The position numbers were made by a program, and so were the translations under genes. Below, in pieces: positions 1 through 7,015 of a stretch of DNA of 64,000 bases. Source of the stretch: Synergistes jonesii (GTDB lineage: Bacteria; Synergistota; Synergistia; Synergistales; Synergistaceae); contig NZ_JMKI01000047.1 in NCBI RefSeq assembly GCF_000712295.1, positions 89,905 to 153,904 on the forward strand. Direction: 5' to 3'. Every line of letters starts with the position of its first letter. Position 1 is the stretch's first letter. The notes under the pieces were generated by a model. The model saw only the letters and a list, made by a program, of their open reading frames with translations. It made no database searches and was not told where the DNA came from.

Positions 1-1144
1 TCATGCCGGGCTCGACGTGGTCGAGTATCGTCGGCCCTACGAAGAAGCCCTTCTCGTATCCCGGCACGACGACGCCGCGTCCGTCGAGAACCAGCTCCGC
101 GCCTTCGTCGACACCGCGCCTCACCCAGTCGCAGACCTTCTGTTTATGCGCTGCGGAGACGACTGGGCCGAGCTGAGTATTTTCGTCGTAAGCGCAGCCG
201 ACTCTGAGAGCCTGAGCCTTTTCCTTCAGCAGCGCGACGAAGCGGTCAGCTATGCTTTCCTGCACGCATACGACCGGCAGCGCCATGCATCTCATTCCCG
301 CGCAGCCGTAGGTCGAGTTGATTATCGCGTTGGTCGCGGCTTCGAGGTCCGCGTCCGCGAGCAGCAGCGCGTGGTTCTTCGCCTCACACTGAGCCTGAAC
401 GCGCTTGCCGTGAGCGGCGGCTGTGGAGTAGACGCTCTTGCCGATTCCGGTCGTGCCGACGAAGGTCACGGCCTTGACGCGCGGGTCGGTTAGGAGCATC
501 CCAGCTTCGCTGCGGCCGCAGGTGACGAGGTTCACGACGCCCGAGGGAAAGCCGCCTTCTTCGTAGAAGAGCTCAAGTATGCGTATCGAGGTCAGAGGCG
601 TGCTGCTGTTCGCCTTAAGCACGACGGTGTTGCCGCAGGCTATCGCAAGAGGCACCATCCACCCCCACGGAATCATCGCGGGAAAGTTCATCGGCACGAT
701 GCCGGCTGTGACGCCGAGCGGCATCCTGTAGGTCGACGTGTCGTAGCCGGACGTCACCTGCAGCGCGCACTCTCCTTCAATCAGCGAGGGCAGGGCACAG
801 GCGAGCTCCGTCGGCTCTATCGCCTTCTGCACGTTGCCGCGCGCCTCGCCGAGAGTCTTGCCGAGCTCTTTCGAGCATAGAAGCGAAAGCTCCTCCTTGT
901 GAGCGATGAGGATGTCGCGCCATTTGAACATGAACTGGGTGCGCTTAGCGAGCGAAAGGTGCGACCATTCCGAGAAGGCCTTCTGAGCCGACGTGATCGC
1001 CGCGTCGACTTCGTCAGGCGTGCAGCAGGGGACCTCGGCGATGAGCTCTCCGCTGCTGGAATCCGTCACCGGCATGTAGCGGTCGGCCTTTGATTCGATC
1101 CATCTGCCGTCGGCGCAATATTTTTTTCTCTCGACTGTGCTCAT
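1..1144 (-). CDS. mmsA: Methylmalonate-semialdehyde dehydrogenase-like CoA-acylating aldehyde dehydrogenase (3' end outside window)
   Basis: This aldehyde dehydrogenase superfamily gene reads leftwards and runs off the left edge, so only about 381 N-terminal codons are visible. The ATG at 1144 follows a GAAAGGAGAA ribosome site. The translation has the nucleotide-binding stretch GIVPMNFP, the glycine motif VGTTGIGKS and the catalytic cysteine in GMRCMA. At the ELGGK position of hydrolytic aldehyde dehydrogenases it has QCEAKNH, so the general-base Glu is missing. An AKNH motif without that Glu is typical of CoA-dependent methylmalonate/malonate semialdehyde dehydrogenases (MmsA/IolA), which make propionyl- or acetyl-CoA with NAD+. 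The exact substrate is inferred. The gene stands alone here, divergent from a flavoprotein gene. Confidence 0.85.
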   Translation of the reverse strand, partial: MSTVERKKYCADGRWIESKADRYMPVTDSSSGELIAEVPCCTPDEVDAAITSAQKAFSEWSHLSLAKRTQFMFKWRDILIAHKEELSLLCSKELGKTLGEARGNVQKAIEPTELACALPSLIEGECALQVTSGYDTSTYRMPLGVTAGIVPMNFPAMIPWGWMVPLAIACGNTVVLKANSSTPLTSIRILELFYEEGGFPSGVVNLVTCGRSEAGMLLTDPRVKAVTFVGTTGIGKSVYSTAAAHGKRVQAQCEAKNHALLLADADLEAATNAIINSTYGCAGMRCMALPVVCVQESIADRFVALLKEKAQALRVGCAYDENTQLGPVVSAAHKQKVCDWVRRGVDEGAELVLDGRGVVVPGYEKGFFVGPTILDHVEPGM

Positions 1145-1542
1145 AATGAGTTCTCCTTTCGCGTTCCGCCGCGAACGCAGGCATTTTTATTTTTTATCCG
1201 CGGCGGTTATAGGATAGCATAATTGCGCGGCGTGCGGCACGATAAAGCGGAGCAATTATTTACGCGCTCACGGCCCGCGGATTACGGTAGCAGACGGTGC
1301 AAGCCTGAGAATCTGGCGCAGAACATGCAAGAAAGGTCCCGGCCGTCGGGTCGTCTAAATGAAAACAAGCTGCTCTTGTTTTTACATACTGACATAGAAC
1401 TATTCGTGTCGTCTGTTATACAAACTGAAATTCCAGAGCGCATTCCACGCTAACGGTGACTTTGTCACTGAGAAAAGTCTTTGCAGATTTTAAACTCCAA
1501 ATTAAACAAACGGTTTTTCATCTGTAAAGGAGGAGCAAAAGC
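1145..1542. other. Intergenic region between divergent genes
   Basis: About 400 bases lie between mmsA (-) and the flavoprotein gene (+). A small hairpin (GCGTTC 1161-1166 with GAACGC 1173-1178) lies in the mmsA leader just before its ribosome site. The right-hand 150 bases are AT-richer and lead to AAAGGAGG near 1526-1533, the ribosome site of the flavoprotein. I see no convincing gene, and I could not match the central 1250-1370 stretch to a known riboswitch. Confidence 0.4.
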
Positions 1543-2982
1543 ATGTCTGAGAAGAAAAGAGCAACGCGCTCGGCAAAACTCTTAATCGTCGGCGGCGGCC
1601 CCGGCGGCAGAGTATCCTACATCATGGCTCGCCGCTTCGGCGTGGAACCGGCGGTGATGGTGCTGAACGAAGAGCCGACGGTCATCTGCAGCCTTCCCTA
1701 TGGAGTGGGGCGCCGTCTGATCCCCGACGGTCCCGGAGCGACGGTCGTAGATCTGTCCAAAGAGAAACGTCTGCCGCCCGACATGGCAAAAGACGTGGTC
1801 TTCGGCACCGTGACGGCGATCAACAGCGCATCGAAGAGCGCGATTGTCGAAGGTACGAACGGAGAGACGGAGATCGTTTACGAAAATCTGATCCTCGCGC
1901 CCGGCGCCGTCCCATGGCTACCGCCGGCGGATGGCATCCTTAAGGACAAAGGCGCCGAAACAGGACTGGTTGTCGCTGTGAGCGATCAGCTCGTGAATCG
2001 CTCGCGTCTGGCAGAAGGCGTCTACGTCCTCAGAGGCGCCGAAGATGCCCGCGCTCTCGACGAACTGGCCGCCTGCGCCAAGAAAGTAGCCGTAGTCGGC
2101 ACGGGAGCCGTCGGGCTGGAGATCGTCGAAGCCCTCTCCGACCGCGGAGCGGCGGTCGTTGCCATAGAGGCGCTTAAACATGCCGTTTCGGCGCTCGACG
2201 CCGACATGGCCGCGGCAGTGGAGAGGCGCATGCACGAACGTGGCGTGGAGCTGCGGCTTGCGGACGCAGTAAAAAGCTGGGCTCCCGGCAAGCTGACGTT
2301 GCAAAGCGGCGCTCTCGCCGTCGACGCGGTCGTATTCGCTTCGGGCGTGCGCCCGCGACTCGATCTGGCGCGCGCCATGGGGCTCAAAATCGAGCGTGGC
2401 CTCGTCGTCGATGCCGCGCAGAAGACGTCGTTGCCCTCGGTCTGGGCTGTCGGCGACGCTGTACAGATCGCAGACGCAGCTTCCGGTCGTCCCGTCCTGC
2501 CGTTGATCGGCACGCTGGCGATGCGCCAGGCTATGACTGCGGTCATGGATATAGCCGGCCTTCCTGCGCAGCTTCCGCCGGCGACACTTTGGGGCGTAAG
2601 CGAGATATTCGGCCTCCACTGGGGCTCCGTGGGTTGGGGCGAGGAAGCAGCTCGGCGCGCCGGATTCAGAGTGACCTCGCTCTCGCTGCCGGTGCGCAGC
2701 CGCGATCCCTTCATGCCATCCGGCAAAGACGCTCTTTGGAAGGTCGTCCTATCCACTGGCGAAGACGAAGGATTTAAATCCGGACAAATTCTGGGATTCC
2801 AACTCGTCTCCGACGGAGATAATCCAGCGCATCTCGCCGAACGTTTCGTGGACATGATAGCGCGCCGCGAAACCGTGCAGGAGCTCTTCGGACACTATTT
2901 CATCCATTCCCCCGCTCACAACTCAGTGGACGATCCCTTCCTGGCCCTTATCGCCCTTGCGATGGGGAAACGGCCCCGCTGA
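1543..2982 (+). CDS. CoA-disulfide reductase/NADH oxidase-like FAD pyridine nucleotide-disulfide oxidoreductase
   Basis: This 479-residue flavoprotein has an FAD-binding GGGPGG at residues 17-22 and a second nucleotide-binding motif, VVGTGAVGLEIVEAL, near residues 180-195. An AVGDA motif contacts FAD, and a C-terminal dimerisation domain ends in FIHSPAHN. The active-site region reads CSLPYGVG from Cys49, matching the single redox cysteine of the CoA-disulfide reductase/NADH oxidase/persulfide reductase family (usually CGLPYxxG). It probably uses NAD(P)H to reduce a disulfide, polysulfide or oxygen in the cytoplasm. No rhodanese domain is fused. A strong ribosome site (AAAGGAGG) precedes the ATG. 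The gene is monocistronic, so its true substrate cannot be inferred from context. Confidence 0.85.
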   Translation: MSEKKRATRSAKLLIVGGGPGGRVSYIMARRFGVEPAVMVLNEEPTVICSLPYGVGRRLIPDGPGATVVDLSKEKRLPPDMAKDVVFGTVTAINSASKSAIVEGTNGETEIVYENLILAPGAVPWLPPADGILKDKGAETGLVVAVSDQLVNRSRLAEGVYVLRGAEDARALDELAACAKKVAVVGTGAVGLEIVEALSDRGAAVVAIEALKHAVSALDADMAAAVERRMHERGVELRLADAVKSWAPGKLTLQSGALAVDAVVFASGVRPRLDLARAMGLKIERGLVVDAAQKTSLPSVWAVGDAVQIADAASGRPVLPLIGTLAMRQAMTAVMDIAGLPAQLPPATLWGVSEIFGLHWGSVGWGEEAARRAGFRVTSLSLPVRSRDPFMPSGKDALWKVVLSTGEDEGFKSGQILGFQLVSDGDNPAHLAERFVDMIARRETVQELFGHYFIHSPAHNSVDDPFLALIALAMGKRPR

Positions 2983-3025
2983 CGGCGCAGGGACTTCTGA
3001 TATCCTCTTAGGTTGTGGGGTGAGG

Positions 3026-3062
3026 CAGACGGGGTTCGCCTGCTTCGCCCCGCGTCTGTCTT
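3026..3062 (+). terminator. Probable rho-independent terminator after the flavoprotein gene
   Basis: CAGACG plus GGG at 3026-3034 pairs with CCC and CGTCTG at 3049-3058, with one bulged G, and is followed by TCTTTA. It lies 43 bases after the stop codon. The T-run is short, so it is moderately supported. Confidence 0.5.
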
Positions 3063-3249
3063 TACGCGCTGCGGATGCGTAAAAAAGCAGTGAGGGACAG
3101 TCGTTGCAATTTTATTCGAACAAATACAATCAAATCAACGGGCGACATTTTTAGATCTCTAAGACCGGCGCCCTCCCTATGCGTAACTGCTTTTCAGATC
3201 ATGGCTGTTCTTTTTTCAGATAGTCCCTGTACATATGTGTGATCGGACG

Positions 3250-3288
3250 AAAACGCCGCGCTTCGCAGGGGTCATTTGAAGCGCGGCG
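3250..3288 (-). terminator. Terminator of the sirtuin-macrodomain operon
   Basis: A perfect 11-base-pair stem (CGCCGCGCTTC at 3254-3264, GAAGCGCGGCG at 3278-3288) lies just beyond the sirtuin stop codon. Read leftwards it is followed by GTTTTCG, a short T-run, so it should terminate minus-strand transcription. Confidence 0.7.
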
Positions 3289-3312
3289 GCAAAATAATTC
3301 ACATTTTTACCG

Positions 3313-4167
3313 TCAGTTATTTTTCAATTCGTTCAAGACTTTCCCTATATCCGCGTTCAGGCGTATGCCGCGCGATTCTATTTCGCGCGGAATGAACGCT
3401 TCGCCGGAATTTACGCAGGCGTAGACGGCGTTCGAATTTTTCGCAGTCATCTGCCAGAAGGGATATTTGATAATTAGCGGCGTGTTTGATCCTACGCCGA
3501 GCTCGAGAAGGAGCAGATGCGTATCCTCATGGCTTGCGAGAAAGGCGGCGTAGCGTTCGGCCGCGTCATACCAGCCTTCGTCCTGCACAAATTTGTCGTC
3601 GCTGCGCAGGTTCATCGTCATGAGAGCTCCGCAGAGAGGACAGAGGGGGAGCAACTTCGGAGGAATCTTCATATTTTTCTGCTCAGCGGCCATCCTGCGG
3701 ACGGCTTTCTCGTTGTCGTAGGTTCTCTGATGACACGGCTCGGAACACTGCCACAGGCCGTAATCACCCTGAGTGTAAAAGAGGCGCTTTCTATCAAAGC
3801 CGGCAAGCTGGAACTGATGATCGACGTTCGTCGTGAGCACGAAGTAATCCTTATCGCGGAGAAGTTCGAACAGATCGGAATAAGTTTTTCCGACTCCGGC
3901 CTCGTAGCGGTTCAAGAGGATGTGCCTCGACCACCACGCCCAATATTCCTCCGGCGTCTCATAACGATAGAAGCCGCCGGAGTACATGTCCGTTATGCCG
4001 TATTTTTTATGAAAATCGGCGAAATTCTTTTCGAAGCGTTCGCCGTCGTACGTCATGCCGGCGGCTGCGGACATGCCGGCACCCGCACCTACGAGCAGCG
4101 CGTCTGAGGTTTCGATTTCCCTTTTCAGCAGCCTTATAGCTTCCGTGTAGGCCATGCGTGAGCTCAC
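3313..4167 (-). CDS. Class M sirtuin (SirTM), probable protein ADP-ribosyltransferase
   Basis: This Sir2-fold protein of 284 residues has the NAD-binding GAGAGMSAAAG at 27-37, TTNVDHQF at 112-119, and four zinc-type cysteines (Cys141, Cys145, Cys176, Cys179). The catalytic His of deacetylating sirtuins is replaced: the motif is YTQGDYGLWQC, with Gln133. This is the hallmark of SirTM enzymes, which in Staphylococcus and Streptococcus mono-ADP-ribosylate a lipoylated GcvH-L rather than deacetylate. The GTG start at 4167 overlaps the stop of the upstream macrodomain gene by four bases; an in-frame ATG at 4155 is possible. Its partner hydrolase is adjacent, but no GcvH-L or LplA2 gene lies nearby, so the target protein is unknown. 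Confidence 0.9.
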   Translation of the reverse strand: MSSRMAYTEAIRLLKREIETSDALLVGAGAGMSAAAGMTYDGERFEKNFADFHKKYGITDMYSGGFYRYETPEEYWAWWSRHILLNRYEAGVGKTYSDLFELLRDKDYFVLTTNVDHQFQLAGFDRKRLFYTQGDYGLWQCSEPCHQRTYDNEKAVRRMAAEQKNMKIPPKLLPLCPLCGALMTMNLRSDDKFVQDEGWYDAAERYAAFLASHEDTHLLLLELGVGSNTPLIIKYPFWQMTAKNSNAVYACVNSGEAFIPREIESRGIRLNADIGKVLNELKNN

Positions 4168-4949
4168 CGTCCGTTCAGCAGTTTGTCGTAAATATCAAGG
4201 TCGCTCTCTTTGAATACGTTGAAGACGACCCGCCTTATCGTGTCGTTTGTTTTTAGAAAATCCGATACGGAGCGCAGCGCCGTTTCGGCCGCTTTGTCGG
4301 CGGGGAAGCGGAAGACCCCGGTGGATATGCAGCAGAAGGCGATCGATTCGCAGCCGTTGGCGGCGGCTAGTTCGAGCGACGAACGGTAACAGTCCGCCAG
4401 AAGTTCGCAGTCACGGCGGCGCAGAGGGCCGCTCACTATCGGGCCGACGGTGTGGATCACGTATTTTGCCGGAAGGTTGTAGCCCGGAGTGATCTTTGCC
4501 TTTCCGCTCTCCTCTTCATGTCCCTGAGCTTCCATTATCTCGCCGCATTTGATTCGCAGTTCGACGCCGCTCATCGTGTGTATTATGTTGTCGACACAGC
4601 CGTGCAGCGGTATCCAGCAGCCGAGCAGCTCGCTGTTTGCGGCGTTCACGATCGCGTCCGCTTTTAATGTCGTTATGTCTCCGCGCCAGAGGCAGAGGCG
4701 CCCGCCCATAAGAGAGGGCTTCAGAGCCCTGCAGTCTGTAATGCCCTTCTCCTTCGTCATCTCCGTCAGGAATTCGTCCTGAATCTCAAGAAATTCCCTT
4801 GACGCGGGACGCGCCGGCCTGACGTTGAAGAGGCTCCTCAGAAGCAGCCACTGCCCGTCGGCGTCTTCGGGAATCTTATGAGCCGCACAGCGCGGCATTT
4901 CCCTCTGCAGCTCCTTTATCAGCCAGATTCTTTTTTCGTCCTGCGTCAT
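4164..4949 (-). CDS. Zinc-containing macrodomain protein-ADP-ribose hydrolase
   Basis: This 261-residue macrodomain protein has a helical N-terminal extension of about 80 residues, then GDIT (90-93), NAAN (102-105), the Cys/His cluster CWIPLHGC (Cys111, His116, Cys118), HTVGP and STGVFRFP. The Cys/His cluster is the zinc site of macrodomains encoded beside SirTM, which remove ADP-ribose from proteins. The length matches the staphylococcal homologues. The ATG at 4949 follows GGAGGG. The open frame extends further upstream, but that part overlaps the oxidoreductase gene and is not a protein. Its 3' end overlaps the sirtuin start, so the writer and eraser of the modification are probably translated together. 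Confidence 0.9.
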   Translation of the reverse strand: MTQDEKRIWLIKELQREMPRCAAHKIPEDADGQWLLLRSLFNVRPARPASREFLEIQDEFLTEMTKEKGITDCRALKPSLMGGRLCLWRGDITTLKADAIVNAANSELLGCWIPLHGCVDNIIHTMSGVELRIKCGEIMEAQGHEEESGKAKITPGYNLPAKYVIHTVGPIVSGPLRRRDCELLADCYRSSLELAAANGCESIAFCCISTGVFRFPADKAAETALRSVSDFLKTNDTIRRVVFNVFKESDLDIYDKLLNGR

Positions 4950-4987
4950 TTTATCCCTCCGGCGCGGCGCCGCGGAGAGGGGCGCCT

Positions 4988-5617
4988 CTATTCTCTTACG
5001 ACGCTGATGCGCCTGCCGATATTGTGCCCCTTTATCGCTTCGTCGACAACTGCTATCGCGTAATCCGCGTAGCTTATCACGCTTTCGCCCTTCGAATTGA
5101 GAGTCAGCTCTTCGCCGCCGCGGATGTATTTGCCGCTTTTCTCTCCCTCCGCCTGAAAATCGCCGGCGGGGCTGATGTAGGTCCATTTGACGTCGCTGCG
5201 CGCGCGGAGCTCCTGAAGCGCCTTCGCCATAGCCGCCGCGAGGGGTTTGAAAGCGGTGGGAAAGTCTGGGCTGTCTGCGACACAGGCCGTGTGTTCCTTG
5301 TTTGTATAAAGGCTTCCTGCTCCGCCGACGACCAGAAGCCTCGTGTTGCTGTGTGAGAGCAGGTCGCATAGGTGTTTCAGAGAAGAGCTGTGTTGCGGCA
5401 GCTTTTCCGGCGTCCAGACGCCGAAGGCGTCGACGACGACGTCGAAGCCGCGTAGATCCGCGCCCGTCAGGTCGAAAATATCCTTTTTCAGCGAATTTGG
5501 CGCCTCTGTTATATTTTCCCCTCTTACTATCGCTGTAACGTCGAGTCCTCGGGAAAGTGCTTCTTTGACTATCAACCTTCCTGCCCTGCCATTTGCACAA
5601 ACAACCGCTATTTTCAT
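4988..5617 (-). CDS. NAD(P)H-binding SDR/NmrA-like oxidoreductase (YwnB-like)
   Basis: This 209-residue single-domain Rossmann protein begins with KIAVVCANGRAGRLIVKEAL, a variant of the GxxGxxG nucleotide-binding loop, followed by VVDAFG, VVGGAGSLYT and YADYAIAVVDEA. This is typical of atypical short-chain dehydrogenases annotated as NAD(P)H-binding or YwnB/azoreductase-like. The ATG at 5617 has AGGAGG seven bases upstream; a GTG directly before it is too close to that site. It is the first gene of a leftward operon with the macrodomain and sirtuin genes, and diverges from an HxlR-type regulator, an arrangement common for electrophile or redox stress responses. Its substrate is unknown. Confidence 0.8.
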   Translation of the reverse strand: MKIAVVCANGRAGRLIVKEALSRGLDVTAIVRGENITEAPNSLKKDIFDLTGADLRGFDVVVDAFGVWTPEKLPQHSSSLKHLCDLLSHSNTRLLVVGGAGSLYTNKEHTACVADSPDFPTAFKPLAAAMAKALQELRARSDVKWTYISPAGDFQAEGEKSGKYIRGGEELTLNSKGESVISYADYAIAVVDEAIKGHNIGRRISVVRE

Positions 5618-5717
5618 CACGATTCCTCCTTGAGTCGAATCGCCGGAGCAAAGCCGGCGGTATTTTTCGTCATACCGGGCGTCCGGCGGGGCAAGCGGCC
5701 GCGACGCCTTTTACTAT

Positions 5718-5746
5718 ATTATATTGAGGAATATTTTTTGCATAAA
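5718..5746 (-). promoter_or_regulatory. Predicted promoter of the oxidoreductase-macrodomain-sirtuin operon
   Basis: On the minus strand TTTATG (5741-5746) lies exactly 17 bases from TATAAT (5718-5723). The -10 is a consensus match and the -35 is weak, which is common for activated or regulated promoters. It sits about 100 bases before the first gene. Confidence 0.6.
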
Positions 5747-5759
5747 GTAAGCACTTTAT
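5742..5759. promoter_or_regulatory. Candidate HxlR operator: 7-base perfect inverted repeat
   Basis: ATAAAGT (5742-5748) and ACTTTAT (5753-5759) are perfect inverted arms around AAGC. The repeat covers the -35 of the leftward operon promoter and lies in the region shared with the HxlR-type regulator gene. It fits the size of winged-helix dimer sites. Binding is inferred. Confidence 0.5.
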
Positions 5760-5912
5760 TGTTTTATAGTTACCGAAGTGGAACCAGCGGGATATTTTTG
5801 TATTTTTGCGCGTATCGCCTCTGTGAGATTTTTGCCGTATGTTTTAAAAAGAAATATAGGGTAAAATAGTATCGTAAGCAGTTTTAAAAAATCAAAGCGC
5901 GGAGGAGAGAGC

Positions 5913-6251
5913 ATGGAAAAACCTGCGAAAAAATTTCCGGCCTGTCCGGTGGAAACGACTCTCGTACTTATCGGAAACAAATGGAAGGTGCTTATCCTGC
6001 GCGACCTCATCCTCGGCACGAAGCGCTTCGGAGAACTCAGAAAGTCTCTCGGCGGCGTATCGCAGAAGGTTTTAACGACGCAGCTGCGCGATATGGAAGA
6101 GAAGGGGCTCGTCAGCCGCAAGATTTACGCCGAGGTGCCTCCGAGGGTGGAGTATTCGCTCACAGGGCTCGGGGCGAGTCTGAAGCCCGTTCTCGACGCT
6201 ATGTGGGAGTGGGGCGAGATGTATAAAAAATCTATAGCGGCGCGTCCATAG
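5913..6251 (+). CDS. HxlR-family winged-helix transcriptional regulator
   Basis: This 112-residue protein has the HxlR signature: CPVETTL near the N-terminus, GNKWKVLILRDL, FGELRKSLGGVSQKVLT, and a C-terminal YSLTGLG with MWEWG. Cys11 matches the N-terminal redox-sensing cysteine of YodB/HypR-like members, which respond to quinones, aldehydes or disulfide stress. A GGAGGAGAG site precedes the ATG. It is transcribed divergently from the NAD(P)H oxidoreductase-macrodomain-sirtuin operon and probably regulates that operon and itself. The signal it senses is inferred from family behaviour only. Confidence 0.9.
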   Translation: MEKPAKKFPACPVETTLVLIGNKWKVLILRDLILGTKRFGELRKSLGGVSQKVLTTQLRDMEEKGLVSRKIYAEVPPRVEYSLTGLGASLKPVLDAMWEWGEMYKKSIAARP

Positions 6252-6284
6252 CGGCGGGGTGGCTCCGCTGCGAGTAAAAACGAA

Positions 6285-6317
6285 AAGGGACGCCTACAGA
6301 GGGCTGCGTCCCTTCGT
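6285..6317. terminator. Bidirectional terminator between the HxlR gene and greA
   Basis: AAGGGACGC (6285-6293) and GCGTCCCTT (6306-6314) form a perfect 9-base-pair stem with a 12-base loop. It lies between the converging stop codons at 6251 and 6339, with A-rich flanks on the left and T-containing sequence on the right. Confidence 0.7.
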
Positions 6318-6338
6318 CGTTTATTGTCACGCGAAAAA

Positions 6339-6827
6339 TTACTTAAGCTGAATCTTTACGACCTTTAGATGACGGATGCCGCGCGGCGTCCGCGCCATCG
6401 TCTCCTCTTCGACATGCTTGCCCATCAAGGCCTTGCCCACGGGGCTCGCCGCGGAAATTTTTGATTCCTTTATGTCGGCCTCTTCGGTGCCGACGAGCGT
6501 GTAGACGAGAGTCTGTTTTTTGTCAAGATCTTCGATAGTGACCGTAGTTCCGAGGCTCACGATGCTCGTGTCTATGTCTTCCGTTTCTACGATTTTGGCT
6601 TTGGAGAGCTGATATTCAAGCTGAAGGATTCTATTCTCTATTTTTTCCTGTTCTTCTTTTGCCGTGTGATATTCGGCGTTCTCGCTCAAGTCTCCGAACG
6701 CCCTCGCCTCTTCCAGCTTTGCGGCTATCTCCGAGCGCCCATCCGTGCGGAGCGAAACAAGTTCGGATTTCAGCTTCTCATAGCCTTCCCTTGTCATTAC
6801 GACTTTATCGTCCGTTGATTTTGCCAC
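6339..6827 (-). CDS. greA: Transcription elongation factor GreA
   Basis: GreA stimulates cleavage of backtracked RNA by RNA polymerase. The protein has the N-terminal coiled coil with the acidic tip sequence AFGDLSENAEYH, and a C-terminal FKBP-like domain with SPVGKALMGK. The GTG at 6827, preceded by GGGTGGGA, gives 162 residues, close to the family length of about 158. The frame is open further upstream to 6896, but those residues do not resemble GreA. It is transcribed alone from a strong leftward promoter and ends at a hairpin shared with the HxlR gene. Confidence 0.95.
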   Translation of the reverse strand: MAKSTDDKVVMTREGYEKLKSELVSLRTDGRSEIAAKLEEARAFGDLSENAEYHTAKEEQEKIENRILQLEYQLSKAKIVETEDIDTSIVSLGTTVTIEDLDKKQTLVYTLVGTEEADIKESKISAASPVGKALMGKHVEEETMARTPRGIRHLKVVKIQLK

Positions 6828-6928
6828 GACAAATCCCACCCTGCAAATCTCACTTAAGATCGTGTGAATTTTATCAGAAAACAGAATAAATTTCAAACGC
6901 TAATTTAATTTTGTGCGCCCTGCATAAA

Positions 6929-6957
6929 ATATTATGAAAAAGACAAAGTGTCGTCAA
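6929..6957 (-). promoter_or_regulatory. Predicted greA promoter
   Basis: On the minus strand TTGACG (6952-6957) and TAATAT (6929-6934) are separated by exactly 17 bases. This places the start of transcription near 6922, about 95 bases before the GTG start of greA. Confidence 0.75.
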
Positions 6958-7015
6958 ATGTTGTAGCCCAATTCCTAAAGTCGTGATACGATAATACTGG
7001 AGGGGAGTTGTGTTT

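Larger units (their letters stand above)
2983..3312. other. Intergenic region between convergent genes
   Basis: About 330 bases separate the flavoprotein stop from the stop of the leftward sirtuin gene. Apart from a hairpin at each end (3026-3058 and 3254-3288), I see no ORF with a ribosome site and no repeat structure. Confidence 0.5.

Noticed and set aside
1250..1370. Possible riboswitch upstream of the flavoprotein gene (contains CTGAGAATCTGG)
   Set aside because: The order and spacing do not match TPP, cobalamin or other known classes, and there is no terminator or sequestering stem before the start.
4950..5651. Upstream half of a 495-codon leftward open frame continuous with the macrodomain gene
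   Set aside because: It overlaps the oxidoreductase gene in another frame, is low-complexity and Arg-rich, and a good ribosome site with ATG marks the real start at 4949.
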